From Clostridium sp. OM02-18AC (GTDB lineage: Bacteria > Bacillota > Clostridia > Lachnospirales > Lachnospiraceae), in NCBI RefSeq assembly GCF_003481825.1, contig NZ_QULW01000011.1:58365-122364 (forward strand): a stretch of 64,000 nt of DNA, written 5' to 3'. Positions 6,525 to 15,112 of this stretch are shown piece after piece. A program made the translations under genes and the position numbers. Position 1 is the first letter of the stretch. The number at the start of each line of letters is the position of its first letter. The notes under the pieces are model-generated. The model saw only the letters and a list, made by a program, of their open reading frames with translations. It was not told where the DNA came from and made no database searches.

Positions 6525-8460
6525 GGTTTTTCGCCTTTTTCTTTCCCTTAAACACCAGAACAGAACGGGGCGACACCATGCAGTTCTTCTGGTTGGAAAC
6601 TTTGCGTTCCTGACCTTCTGCATAAAAACCTCCGGCCGCGCTGTCACTGGTATCAAATGACAGGGTCCACTCCAGATCTTTCGGAAGGTTTGGCAGGGCA
6701 AAGCCGTGCGGTTCCCAATGCATGTTGAAGATCACAAAGAAAAAGTCGTCGTTTTGACCATCTGGCTTTTTCGCATAATTCCCACAATAGAGAATCCCGA
6801 TCTGACGGCGGAAATTTTCAAATTCCGGCTGCCAGGCATTGACTCCATGGTAAGAGATATCCGGGTGTCCGCAGGCCAGATAATCCATGACCCGCGGTTC
6901 CTGTTCCATATGAAAGACCGGGTGTGCCTTCCGAAACGCGATCACGTGTTTGACAAAGTCCAGAAGTGCCTGGTCCCATTTATTCAAATTCCAGTTGAGC
7001 CAGGAGGTTTCGTTATCCTGACAGTAAGCGTTATTGTTGCCGTTCTGGGAATTGCCGAATTCGTCGCCTGCAAGAAGCACCGGGGTACCCTGACTCAAAA
7101 AGAGCATCAGCATGGCATTGCGCAGCTGTCTCGCCCGCAGCTCCTGAATCTTTTTCTTACGTACAGGTCCTTCCACGCCGCAGTTCCAGGAATAGTTGTA
7201 ATCACTTCCGTCCCGATTGTTTTCCCCGTTGGCTTCGTTGTGCTTCTGGTCGTAGGAAACCATATCCATCATGGTAAAGCCATTGGTGCCAGCCATAAAG
7301 TTTAACACGCCGTACTCCGCAGGGTTTCTGCGGTTCCGGAAGATCAGGCTGCTCATCTGATCCTCATCGCCTTTTAAAGCCCGGCGCATATCGATCAGGA
7401 AGCCTTCGTTGTATTCCCCTAAATGCTTTTTTTCTCCGGCTGCCGGCTTTTCTGCATCCCAGGAGATTGCCCAGAGCTTGGTGTCTGCCAAATACGGGTC
7501 TTTTGCCAGAAGCGCAGTCGGCGCGTAACCCGTGAGATGGATCCCGTCCACATGGTATTCCCGCACCCAGAAGCGTACCGTCTCCAGTACAAACTCCGGC
7601 ACTTCTTTCCCGGAAAAATAAAGTTCCAGCACGACTTCCAGACCGGCTTTATGCAGTTCCCGTACCATGTACTGAAACTCGGTTACCGGATTGCTTCCCG
7701 GATCCGCATAAGATGCCTTGGGCGCAAACATACAGGCTTTTGTGTAGCCCCAGTAGTTCAGACGTCCGGTCGGCTCACTGCTTCCATAAGGATTTCCTTC
7801 CTCATGCTCCGACATCATTACTTCCTGAAACTCCACCGCAGGGAGCAGTTCCAGTGTCGTAATGCCCAATTCTTTCAAGTACGGGATCTTGTCTACCACA
7901 CCACGGAAGGTTCCACGGTGCTCTGTCCCGGAAGAAGCATGTTTTGTCAGACCACGGACATGGGCACGATACACGATACAGTCTTCATAGGGAATATGCA
8001 GCGGCCGGTCATTCTGCCAGTCAAATTTCGCCTGTGCTACCGGCGTCAAAAGAAGGGTTTTTGCCTGATTTAACCTTCCCCAGCGTTCCCGCCCGGCAAA
8101 GGAACGTCCATATGGATCTGAAAAGCAGGTTCCAGCTGCCTCAAACGCATAATAGAACGTATCAAACGCCCCATTGACTGTCATAGACCAGACATGTCCG
8201 GTCTTTCCTGTTTCCGGAAATGGAATCCGGCATATTTCCTGAAATCCGGCTTCTTTTCCGCCTTTTCCCCGTTTCCCACCGGTTTCCTTTTTCGCAAACA
8301 AAAGCAGGCTGCAAGCCTTCGCTGCAGCCACTGTTGAGACATGAATTCCCCTGTCTGTCCTTGTGAGTCCCATTGGATACACTTTGCTGTCATTTAGATC
8401 GATCTGATACGGTTCCAATTTTGCCCACCTTTCCCGCCACAAAGCATTTTTGCTGCTCAC
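6511..8460 (-). CDS. GH13 glycogen-debranching (GlgX/isoamylase) homologue, catalytic residues lost
   Basis: The 649-aa protein has the layout of a GH13_11-type debranching enzyme: an N-terminal CBM48-like beta domain (about 25-125), a TIM barrel (about 155-480) and a C-terminal beta domain. The family hallmark GDEFGNSQNGNNNAYCQDNE (about 465-484) and the segment KHNEANGENNRDG are intact. The four GH13 signature regions are not. Region I reads VVLELYFSG instead of ILDVVYNH. Region II reads VDGIHLTGY, with the nucleophile Asp replaced by Thr310 and the conserved Arg by His308. Region III reads LWAISWD, with the acid/base Glu replaced by Ile332. Region IV reads GTNGFT in place of AHDGFT, with Asp replaced by Asn393. 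I infer it is not a hydrolase; glucan binding or regulation are possible roles. The frame is open throughout, so it is not a decaying pseudogene. Confidence 0.85.
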   Translation of the reverse strand: MSSKNALWRERWAKLEPYQIDLNDSKVYPMGLTRTDRGIHVSTVAAAKACSLLLFAKKETGGKRGKGGKEAGFQEICRIPFPETGKTGHVWSMTVNGAFDTFYYAFEAAGTCFSDPYGRSFAGRERWGRLNQAKTLLLTPVAQAKFDWQNDRPLHIPYEDCIVYRAHVRGLTKHASSGTEHRGTFRGVVDKIPYLKELGITTLELLPAVEFQEVMMSEHEEGNPYGSSEPTGRLNYWGYTKACMFAPKASYADPGSNPVTEFQYMVRELHKAGLEVVLELYFSGKEVPEFVLETVRFWVREYHVDGIHLTGYAPTALLAKDPYLADTKLWAISWDAEKPAAGEKKHLGEYNEGFLIDMRRALKGDEDQMSSLIFRNRRNPAEYGVLNFMAGTNGFTMMDMVSYDQKHNEANGENNRDGSDYNYSWNCGVEGPVRKKKIQELRARQLRNAMLMLFLSQGTPVLLAGDEFGNSQNGNNNAYCQDNETSWLNWNLNKWDQALLDFVKHVIAFRKAHPVFHMEQEPRVMDYLACGHPDISYHGVNAWQPEFENFRRQIGILYCGNYAKKPDGQNDDFFFVIFNMHWEPHGFALPNLPKDLEWTLSFDTSDSAAGGFYAEGQERKVSNQKNCMVSPRSVLVFKGKKKAKNLDKA

Positions 8461-8523
8461 GCATGCGATGCAGCATCTTTACTCCATAGCGCATTGTTTT
8501 TTATTGCATGGCATACCGGGGAG

Positions 8524-8546
8524 AACCGGCGGTGCATCCGCCGGTT
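8524..8546. terminator. GC-rich hairpin between exoA and the GH13 homologue
   Basis: Perfect 9-bp arms, AACCGGCGG (8524-8532) and CCGCCGGTT (8538-8546), with a 5-nt loop. It lies 30 nt after the exoA stop. No T-run follows on either strand, so it may be a processing or attenuation hairpin instead of a simple terminator. Confidence 0.5.
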
Positions 8547-8576
8547 TCCGCACATGTATTGCACCAGCGTTCCCGT

Positions 8577-9332
8577 TTACTTCAGGCACAACTCTACCGG
8601 ACAGTGGTCTGAACCAAACACCTCTGTGTGGATCTTTGCCGACTCCAGGCGGTCTCTTAAACGGTCTGAAACGCAGAAATAGTCAATACGCCACCCTGCA
8701 TTCTTCTCTCTCGCCTTAAAGCGGTAAGACCACCAGGAATAGATTCCTTCCTGATCCGGATAAAAATAGCGCCAGGTATCCGTAAATCCCGCTGCCAGAA
8801 GCTCGGTAAATTTTCCCCGCTCCTGATCCGTAAAACCGGCATTGTTCCGGTTGGTCTTCGGATTCTTTAAGTCAATCTCCTGATGTGCCACATTCAGATC
8901 GCCGCAGAAAATAACCGGTTTCTTTTCATTCAGTCCCTTTAAATACGCACGCCACGCGTCTTCCCATTCCATGCGGTAGTCCAGTCTCGCTAACTCGTTC
9001 TGGGAATTCGGCGTATAGCACGTAATTACATAATATTCCGGAAATTCCGCGGTTATGACTCTTCCTTCGTGATCGTGTTCTTCCACGCCGATTCCGTAGG
9101 TTACAGAAAGCGGCTCTTCTTTGGTAAATAACGCAGTTCCGGAATACCCTTTCTTTTCCGCATAATTCCAGTACTGATGATAACCTGGAAGGTCTAAGTC
9201 AATCTGACCAGCCTGCAGCTTGGTTTCCTGCAGACAGAATACGTCCGCATCCGCCTCATGGAAAAAATCCAGAAAGTTTTTTCCGACACAGGCGCGCAAT
9301 CCGTTTACATTCCAAGAAATCAGCTTAGTCAT
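8577..9332 (-). CDS. exoA: Exodeoxyribonuclease III / AP endonuclease
   Basis: Base-excision repair nuclease of the ExoIII (Xth) family that cuts DNA at abasic sites. The 251-aa protein begins MTKLISWNVNGLRA and carries the metal ligand motif QETKLQ, CGDLNVAH, and the C-terminal GSDHCPV catalytic His motif. The ATG at 9330-9332 has AAGGAG seven bases upstream; an alternative start eight codons earlier has no such site. It overlaps the end of the preceding nucleotidyltransferase gene by 8 bp, so the two are probably cotranscribed although functionally unrelated. Confidence 0.96.
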   Translation of the reverse strand: MTKLISWNVNGLRACVGKNFLDFFHEADADVFCLQETKLQAGQIDLDLPGYHQYWNYAEKKGYSGTALFTKEEPLSVTYGIGVEEHDHEGRVITAEFPEYYVITCYTPNSQNELARLDYRMEWEDAWRAYLKGLNEKKPVIFCGDLNVAHQEIDLKNPKTNRNNAGFTDQERGKFTELLAAGFTDTWRYFYPDQEGIYSWWSYRFKAREKNAGWRIDYFCVSDRLRDRLESAKIHTEVFGSDHCPVELCLK

Positions 9333-10248
9333 ACAGATTCTCCTTATAAACACCATCCGCGATCAGCTTCCGGATAGAAGCTACGACTGCTTCCTTATCT
9401 TCCTTATAGGTGACACCAAACCACTTGTCTCTGGTTTCCAGTACCTGAACACGCGCTTTGCCTGCCTTGATCTGCTGATCGATGATGCTCGGAAGCAGAT
9501 ATTCTGCCTTGATATCGCCCTCTTTGATGTGATCTAAAAATTCCGGGAATCCAACCTCAAGTGCATCTAAAAATTTCGGCGGAAGTCCCCACATATTCAT
9601 GGAAACGTACTGTTTTGCATCGACTAAAACCGGATTTCCCTGTTCGTCATTTGCAAAAATGCCATTGCCTTTGCGCTCAATGTCATAGGTTTCGGTCACT
9701 TCTTTTAACGTACCATCCGGATTTACCTGGCAGACACCACGTGTCACGGTACCGTTCTCACTCAGTGTATTTTCCAGAATGAAACCGCCCATGCACATAT
9801 CGTACACGTCTCCCTCCGTATCCATCTCATTGACCATATAATCATGGATCTTAAAGAATCCTTCCCTGCCGTAATAGTCATCGGCATTGATGACCAGAAA
9901 CGGCTCATGTACCATATCTTTTACTGTTAAAACGGCCTGTCCGGTTCCCCATGGTTTCTTTCTGCCTTCCGGAACCTGATATCCATCTGGAAGTGCATCC
10001 AGTTCCTGGAATGCATATTCCACATGGGCGATCTTCTCAATGCGGTTTCCAATGATTTCGCGGAAATCCGCTTCCAGATCCTTGCGGATGATAAAAATGA
10101 TCTTGTTAAATCCAGCTTCCAGCGCATCATGGATAGAATAATCCATAATGATCTCGCCGCCCGGTCCTACCGGTGCCAGCTGCTTAATACCGCCGCCAAA
10201 CCGGCTTCCAATACCAGCTGCCATAATTACTAATGTTGTATCTTTCAT
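9325..10248 (-). CDS. Sugar-nucleotide pyrophosphorylase-type nucleotidyltransferase
   Basis: The protein (307 aa from the ATG at 10246-10248, with GGAGAGGGA just upstream) has a Rossmann-like NTP_transferase fold. The N-terminus LVIMAAGIGSRFGGGIKQL is the nucleotide-binding GxGxRxG-x-K signature, followed by GPGGEIIMDYSIHDA and the metal/UDP-sugar region VINADDYYGREGF. It likely transfers a nucleotidyl group from an NTP to a sugar phosphate, but the sugar cannot be read from sequence. It differs from GalU in motif spacing. The downstream gene exoA overlaps by 8 bp. An upstream extension to 10509 would run into lepB and is not supported. Confidence 0.85.
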   Translation of the reverse strand: MKDTTLVIMAAGIGSRFGGGIKQLAPVGPGGEIIMDYSIHDALEAGFNKIIFIIRKDLEADFREIIGNRIEKIAHVEYAFQELDALPDGYQVPEGRKKPWGTGQAVLTVKDMVHEPFLVINADDYYGREGFFKIHDYMVNEMDTEGDVYDMCMGGFILENTLSENGTVTRGVCQVNPDGTLKEVTETYDIERKGNGIFANDEQGNPVLVDAKQYVSMNMWGLPPKFLDALEVGFPEFLDHIKEGDIKAEYLLPSIIDQQIKAGKARVQVLETRDKWFGVTYKEDKEAVVASIRKLIADGVYKENLYD

Positions 10249-10365
10249 GTTTGTTCCCTCTCCAAATACTTCGACGTATTCTTCTGTCAAATGCCGACAG
10301 CATGCCATAATGTACCTAAAATCATAACACAAACCACACCAAATAACAATATTGATTCTACGACA

Positions 10366-10405
10366 AGAGCCGTGCGGGCTGCCTGCCGGCAGCTCACACG
10401 GCTCT
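10366..10405 (-). terminator. 40-bp hairpin terminator after lepB, copy 1 of a repeated hairpin
   Basis: Near-perfect inverted repeat with outer arms AGAGCCGTG/CACGGCTCT and inner arms GCTGCC/GGCAGC, then TTGTCGT on the minus strand. It lies 20 nt after the lepB stop. A homologous hairpin with the same CTTGTC tail follows murG at 42411-42450, so this is likely a repeated terminator-like module. Confidence 0.7.
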
Positions 10406-10424
10406 GTGAAATGCATGATATTGT

Positions 10425-11351
10425 TTATTTCAGCACTCCCGGTTTTGGGAAGTAGCGGAATAATACTTTCGCGATGATCTTCTCGCGTTTTACATACGTG
10501 TTTTCCCAACGGCGTGCATCCATGGAATAGTTCCGGTTGTCACCCATCATAAAGTAACAGCCCTCCGGTACCTCAAAATGCATCGGTGCCTCCGGAATCA
10601 TGGGTTCACGGATATACGGCTCGTCGAGCGGAGTATCGGAACCATCGATATAGACCTTTCCGTCGATGATGTCGACCGTCTCTCCCGGAAGACCAATGAT
10701 ACGTTTTACGTAGTAAATCGATTCATCATCCGGAAAACGGAAGATCGCGATATCGCCTCGTTTCGGATCTGAAAAATGATACGAAAGTCTGGAACCGATG
10801 ACACGGTCGCCTGTCATGATCGTGTTCTCCATGGAACCACTCGGTACTTCACTGTTTGCGATAATAAAGGTATTCAGGACAAAGGCAATGAGTGCTGCAG
10901 ATACAATGATCTTGACCCATTCCAAGAGTTCTTTTTTCCAGCCGCCCGGCTGCTCCTCCTGTTTGCGGGAATTTTTCTTCTGGCTCTTTACCGGCTCCAT
11001 ATGCGGTACTTCTGTTTCTTTCTCTGTGTTACCGGTCTTGATTGCTTCTCTCCGGAGTTCCTGTGCGATTTTCTGCGCTTCCAGCTCAGCAGTCTGTATT
11101 TCTTTCTCAGAAAATGCTTCTGTATCTGTTCCTGCTGCACCTGAAGCTGCCGTATTTTCTTTGGCAGAAAAACTTTCTGCATTTTTTTCTGCCGCCTCTG
11201 CCGGATCCGCAGCTGTCGTATCATTTTCCGCCAAAGCCTGTCCGTTTTCTGCCTGTTTCAGACGGTCTGGTTCCCCAGCCCAGTGCTGTCCGGCCCGCAT
11301 GCCGTCGAGTCCGCCCAGAAGCGGATCCTTGTTTGTTCTGTCTTCACTCAT
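10425..11351 (-). CDS. lepB: Signal peptidase I with long acidic N-terminal extension
   Basis: Membrane serine protease that removes signal peptides from exported proteins. The single membrane anchor (VKIIVSAALIAFVLNTFII, about residues 146-164) is followed by the catalytic Ser motif PSGSMENT, the Lys motif YYVKRIIGLPGE and the box MMGDNRNYSMDARRWE. At 308 aa it is about 120 residues longer than typical Firmicute SipS. The extra part is a cytoplasmic N-terminus (1-135) rich in Ala, Glu, Thr and Lys with low complexity. A good start with the next gene prs 12 bp upstream suggests a prs-lepB unit. The extension's role is unknown. Confidence 0.95.
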   Translation of the reverse strand: MSEDRTNKDPLLGGLDGMRAGQHWAGEPDRLKQAENGQALAENDTTAADPAEAAEKNAESFSAKENTAASGAAGTDTEAFSEKEIQTAELEAQKIAQELRREAIKTGNTEKETEVPHMEPVKSQKKNSRKQEEQPGGWKKELLEWVKIIVSAALIAFVLNTFIIANSEVPSGSMENTIMTGDRVIGSRLSYHFSDPKRGDIAIFRFPDDESIYYVKRIIGLPGETVDIIDGKVYIDGSDTPLDEPYIREPMIPEAPMHFEVPEGCYFMMGDNRNYSMDARRWENTYVKREKIIAKVLFRYFPKPGVLK

Positions 11352-11363
11352 GAAATAACCACC

Positions 11364-12536
11364 TTATTTATTGCGGTACTTGTCCAGGAGCTTGTTGATA
11401 CGCTTGGTCGGGCTCAACAGCTCGCTTAAGGAATCATCGTGATTTAAGTTATCGATGATCAGGGCAATGTACTTACTCATATCTACATCAATGTAGTACG
11501 GTCTGGATAACAGCTCCGGAGTCTGGTAAACCACGTTGGTGGTCAGGATCCGGTCGATCAGACCGTTCTCATAATATTCATCAAATTTTGCCAGTCCGTT
11601 TGTGAACAGACCAAACGTTGCGCAGATAAATACTTTTCTTGCTTTTCTGCGCTTTAATTCTTTTGCGACATCCAGCATACTCTCGCCGGAAGAGATCATG
11701 TCGTCAACGATGATCACGTCCTTACCTTCTACGCTGGAACCTAAGAACTCGTGTGCCACGATCGGGTTGCGTCCGTCTATGATCTTGGTGTAGTCACGGC
11801 GCTTGTAGAACATACCCATGTCCAGGCCAAGCACGTTTGCAAAATACACAGCACGGCCCATACCGCCTTCATCCGGGCTGATGACCATCATGTGGTCACT
11901 GTCGATCTGAAGCTCGGTCTCGTTCTTTAACAGATGCTTGATGAACTGGTAGATCGGCTGAACGGTCTCAAAGCCCTTTAACGGGATCGCGTTCTGCACA
12001 CGCGGGTCATGCGCATCAAAGGTGATGATGTTCTCAACGCCCATGTTCATCAGTTCCTGTAACGCCAGGGCGCAGTCTAAGGACTCACGGCCGGAACGCT
12101 TATGCTGACGGCTCTCATAGAGGAACGGCATGATGACATTGATCCGGCGTGCCTTACCTGCTGCTGCCGCAATGACACGCTTTAAATCCTGATAATGGTC
12201 ATCCGGGGACATATGGTTGGTCATGCCGCACAGGGAGTACGTCAGACTATAGTTGCACACATCTACCATGATGTAAAGATCATCGCCTCGAATAGAAGAC
12301 TCAATGGTTCCCTTGCCTTCGCCGGAACCAAAACGCGGGGTTTTTGCATCAATAATATAAGAATCTCTCTGATATCCTGCAAACGCGATCGTAGATTTAT
12401 GCTCACTCTCGCGTTCTTTTCTCCACTCAACCAGCCAGTCGTTTACCTTTGCGCCTAACGTGGAACAGCTCTTCAACGGGATCAATCCTAATGGTCCTAC
12501 CGGAATGGTCTCAATGGTCTTCTCTTCGTAAATCAT
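11364..12536 (-). CDS. prs: Ribose-phosphate pyrophosphokinase, long form
   Basis: Makes PRPP from ribose 5-phosphate and ATP, feeding purine, pyrimidine, His and Trp synthesis. The protein is 390 aa, longer than the roughly 315-aa classical enzyme, but has the family features: PFLYESRQHKRSGRES, the AHDPRVQN segment, DEGGMGRA, and the PRPP-binding loop VIIVDDMISSGESML. I choose the ATG at 12534-12536, since GGAGG lies five bases before it; the ATG four codons upstream contains that Shine-Dalgarno. A consensus promoter precedes it and lepB follows 12 bp downstream. Confidence 0.94.
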   Translation of the reverse strand: MIYEEKTIETIPVGPLGLIPLKSCSTLGAKVNDWLVEWRKERESEHKSTIAFAGYQRDSYIIDAKTPRFGSGEGKGTIESSIRGDDLYIMVDVCNYSLTYSLCGMTNHMSPDDHYQDLKRVIAAAAGKARRINVIMPFLYESRQHKRSGRESLDCALALQELMNMGVENIITFDAHDPRVQNAIPLKGFETVQPIYQFIKHLLKNETELQIDSDHMMVISPDEGGMGRAVYFANVLGLDMGMFYKRRDYTKIIDGRNPIVAHEFLGSSVEGKDVIIVDDMISSGESMLDVAKELKRRKARKVFICATFGLFTNGLAKFDEYYENGLIDRILTTNVVYQTPELLSRPYYIDVDMSKYIALIIDNLNHDDSLSELLSPTKRINKLLDKYRNK

Positions 12537-12609
12537 CTTATCCTCCATGCTCTGTGTTTATATTTATTTGTTTTTGTGCAGCAATAAAAATTGCCGCAAT
12601 ATCGCTTCT

Positions 12610-12638
12610 TTTATATCATTATGCCTCAGTTAAGTCAA
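12610..12638 (-). promoter_or_regulatory. Sigma-A promoter for prs-lepB
   Basis: TTGACT (12633-12638), a 17-bp spacer and TATAAA (12610-12615) on the minus strand, about 75 nt before the prs start. It is among the closest matches to consensus in the window. Confidence 0.8.
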
Positions 12639-12706
12639 GACAATCCCCGCAAACTTTCGCTTTAAAAATGGGACTGATTTCTTTTTCACAATCTTAATAC
12701 TTTTTT

Positions 12707-13708
12707 TCATTTGCTTCCAGCAGCAAGCGCACGCTTCTTCATGCGGATATCTGCCCCATAGAGCGGAATGATCCGGTAACTGCTCATGATCCGGGAAGTC
12801 ACACGGTCGGAATAAGTGTCCTTTAACATGCCCATGGACAGATTCGTGGAAATGATCGTCCCCTTCTTTCTGCCAATGCGCTCATTGATGCAGTAAAAAA
12901 GCTGGGAAGAAACAAAGGAATTGTTTAACTCCGTTCCCAGGTCATCAATGATCAGCATGTCGCACTCCACAATGTAACGATAGCTTTCCTCGATATCCTC
13001 CTCACTGTCGCGCCCGAACTTATATTTGGAAAAAATCTCAAACAACTCGTTGGAGGACAGATAAATGACGGAGATACACCGGTCGATCAGCGCCTTTGCA
13101 ATGCAGTTGGTAAGAAATGTTTTGCCGACGCCGGTACCGCCGGTAAACAGAATGCTGTTCCCTTTCTGCGGATACTGGTCTGCAAACTCCCGGCACTGCC
13201 GTACCACGATCTCCATGTAAGCGCGTTCCGTCATGCCAAGCTGCGGCACCTTTTCCGTATCGTCGTAAAAATCGAAACGGAGACGGTCGAAATTTTCCTC
13301 TTTCAGAATGGATTCGATGTTGGACTGCGCATACAGGATATTCAGCCGCTGACGTTCAAAGCAATGACAGCGTTTTCCATTCACATAGCCGGTGTCCTGG
13401 CAATCCGGACAGTCATAGCGCAGCTCCATATAATCTGCCGGGAAACCGGCCGCCTTTAACAGTGCCAGTTTCTGCTCTCTTAAGTCTGCCAGCTCCTCCT
13501 TTAAGTGCGTGCGGGCACCCGGATCTCCATTCAGGACCTTTCTGGCACAGTCTGCCGCCCGGCTGCTGATCTGCCGGTCCAGCTCCTGAATTGCCGGTAC
13601 TTTCTTATATACTTCCTCGACCCGCGCTTCCATGGCGCGGCGCTGCAAGCGCTGCCGTTCTTCATACCCGCGCATGACTGCGTTGTACTGGGAATTGCTC
13701 AGTGCCAT
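12707..13708 (-). CDS. dnaC: Helicase loader ATPase, DnaC/DnaI type
   Basis: AAA+ protein that loads replicative helicase onto DNA during initiation and restart. The 333-aa protein has a helical N-terminus, a zinc-binding segment (CPDCQDTGYVNGKRCHC, about residues 125-141), Walker A GGTGVGKTFL (about 187-196), Walker B MLIIDDLGTE, and sensor motifs around STNLSMGMLK and DRVTSRI. The C-terminus (GADIRMKKR) is typical for the family. It follows dnaD with a 113-bp gap made of imperfect CTGCT-type short repeats. Linkage to dnaD supports a role as helicase loader partner. Confidence 0.92.
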   Translation of the reverse strand: MALSNSQYNAVMRGYEERQRLQRRAMEARVEEVYKKVPAIQELDRQISSRAADCARKVLNGDPGARTHLKEELADLREQKLALLKAAGFPADYMELRYDCPDCQDTGYVNGKRCHCFERQRLNILYAQSNIESILKEENFDRLRFDFYDDTEKVPQLGMTERAYMEIVVRQCREFADQYPQKGNSILFTGGTGVGKTFLTNCIAKALIDRCISVIYLSSNELFEIFSKYKFGRDSEEDIEESYRYIVECDMLIIDDLGTELNNSFVSSQLFYCINERIGRKKGTIISTNLSMGMLKDTYSDRVTSRIMSSYRIIPLYGADIRMKKRALAAGSK

Positions 13709-13821
13709 TGTTGATTCTCCTTCTTAACTGCTAATCGCTGTTTCCTGCTGTTCACCGCTGCTTCTTACTGCTGTCTGTCTCTTTCTTTTGCCCACAAACC
13801 CTGCTGTCAGCGGCTTTCTTC

Positions 13822-14847
13822 TTACTGTTCCCCGATCCAGTCCTTCACCTGGTTTAATACCATGGAATCATAATCGGTGTTTCTCTGTTCAAAATTCAGG
13901 AACTGGTTGTTTGCCTGCCGGTTGTTTTTCTGGGATTTCTGATTTTTCTGGCCTTTATACTTTTCATCCAGCACGGAAATATCCGTCAGGCTGTGAACCC
14001 CGGCTTTTCTCCACTCGGAAAGGATCCGGTCTGCGTAGCGGAAGCTCGGATTGTGTGTTGCCTCGATGGTACGGTTGCACGCTTCCAGCACCACTTCTTT
14101 GGTAAACCCGTATTCGCCGAACCACCGCTCGATCATTTCCCGTTCCATTTCCCCCGGATTTCTTCCGGTCAGACCAAATGCCCGCATAACAGAAAACGAA
14201 TTCTTCGTAAAACCGCTCGCATAGGCCTTTGCCTGGTCAACCGTCGCAAACCCCTTCTCGTGCCAGCTGATGGCAACGGTCTCTATGTAGCGGATACTGG
14301 TATGGCCGCCCTGCACACAATACTCCACCACGTACTCCAGAAGTTCTGCCGACATATGAAGTCCGTCATAGAGGTACGCAAACACCTCCAGCTCCCTTGG
14401 AGTAAAGATTTTATTTAAATAGCGCTGCGCAATGTAGAGCAGTTCTGCAAATTCGCTGTTTCCCTGCAGGCTGTTCACCTGGTCCTGGCTGTAAAGCGGT
14501 CGTGCCGCTTTTGTTTCTTTTTCCTGATCCGCTGCCGCAAGCTCCGACTGGGCCATGGAAGCATTCGCAGCTGCCACTGCACGCTTTTCTCCCACACTTG
14601 GGGATGCCGCCTGTTTTGGTGTACCGATCACCCCAAGTTTTTCCCAGTAGGCAATCGCCCGCCGGATATCCGCTTCCGTATGGTTCAGTCCGTCCGCAAT
14701 CTTTTCGAGGCTGACCGGTTCGTCCTTATGCCGGAGCAGATACAAATATACTTTCACATATTCCCCATTGGCCTCTGCCAGATAGCGGTCAATAAATTCA
14801 TTGGAAACCAGGGTTGCATCCACCTGGAAACGATATGTAAAACTCAT
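13822..14847 (-). CDS. dnaD: DnaD-domain replication initiation protein
   Basis: Primosomal protein that remodels DNA and recruits the helicase loader. The 341-aa protein has an N-terminal winged-helix part (about 1-90, ADGLNHTEADIRRAIAYWEKLGVI) and a C-terminal DnaB_2 domain (about 225-285) ending with IEATHNPSFRYADRILSEWRKAGV, close to the YxxxILxxW signature. The ATG at 14845-14847 has AGGTGAG upstream; an earlier start ten codons upstream lacks a ribosome binding site. Several exact DnaA boxes lie just upstream, which suggests DnaA-dependent control. Confidence 0.9.
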   Translation of the reverse strand: MSFTYRFQVDATLVSNEFIDRYLAEANGEYVKVYLYLLRHKDEPVSLEKIADGLNHTEADIRRAIAYWEKLGVIGTPKQAASPSVGEKRAVAAANASMAQSELAAADQEKETKAARPLYSQDQVNSLQGNSEFAELLYIAQRYLNKIFTPRELEVFAYLYDGLHMSAELLEYVVEYCVQGGHTSIRYIETVAISWHEKGFATVDQAKAYASGFTKNSFSVMRAFGLTGRNPGEMEREMIERWFGEYGFTKEVVLEACNRTIEATHNPSFRYADRILSEWRKAGVHSLTDISVLDEKYKGQKNQKSQKNNRQANNQFLNFEQRNTDYDSMVLNQVKDWIGEQ

Positions 14848-14913
14848 AAAAATCTCACCTTTCCTGTCTGGTAACATCTTACCACATCCAAATTCAAAAA
14901 GAAATAGCCGAGT

Positions 14914-14957
14914 TTATCCACAGAATTCATTGTGGATAATGTGGATAATGTGGATAT
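14914..14957. promoter_or_regulatory. DnaA-box cluster upstream of dnaD
   Basis: One perfect box TTATCCACA (14914-14922) is followed by three abutting 9-mers on the other strand: TGTGGATAA (14931-14939), TGTGGATAA (14940-14948) and TGTGGATAT (14949-14957, one mismatch). They begin about 65 bp before the dnaD start, in its probable promoter region. Confidence 0.85.
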
Positions 14958-15094
14958 AACTCTTTTTCCGTAAGGGAAATGTGCTCGAAAAACGTCGAAA
15001 TGTCAATAAAACCGCGGTTTTTGAAATTTTTAGACAGCTTATTATGTAAATTAAAAAATCCACATAGTCCCTTTACATAAAAAGTGGAAAACTA

Positions 15095-15112
15095 TGTGGA
15101 TAATGTGGATAA
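15095..15112. promoter_or_regulatory. Second pair of DnaA boxes next to the murC stop codon
   Basis: Two abutting perfect boxes, TGTGGATAA at 15095-15103 and 15104-15112, end one base before the murC stop. With the group at 14914-14957 there are five exact and one near-exact boxes within 200 bp. The DNA between them is AT-rich. Confidence 0.85.

Noticed and set aside
13709..13821. CTGCT-type short repeats between dnaD and dnaC
   Set aside because: Too short and irregular to call a defined element.
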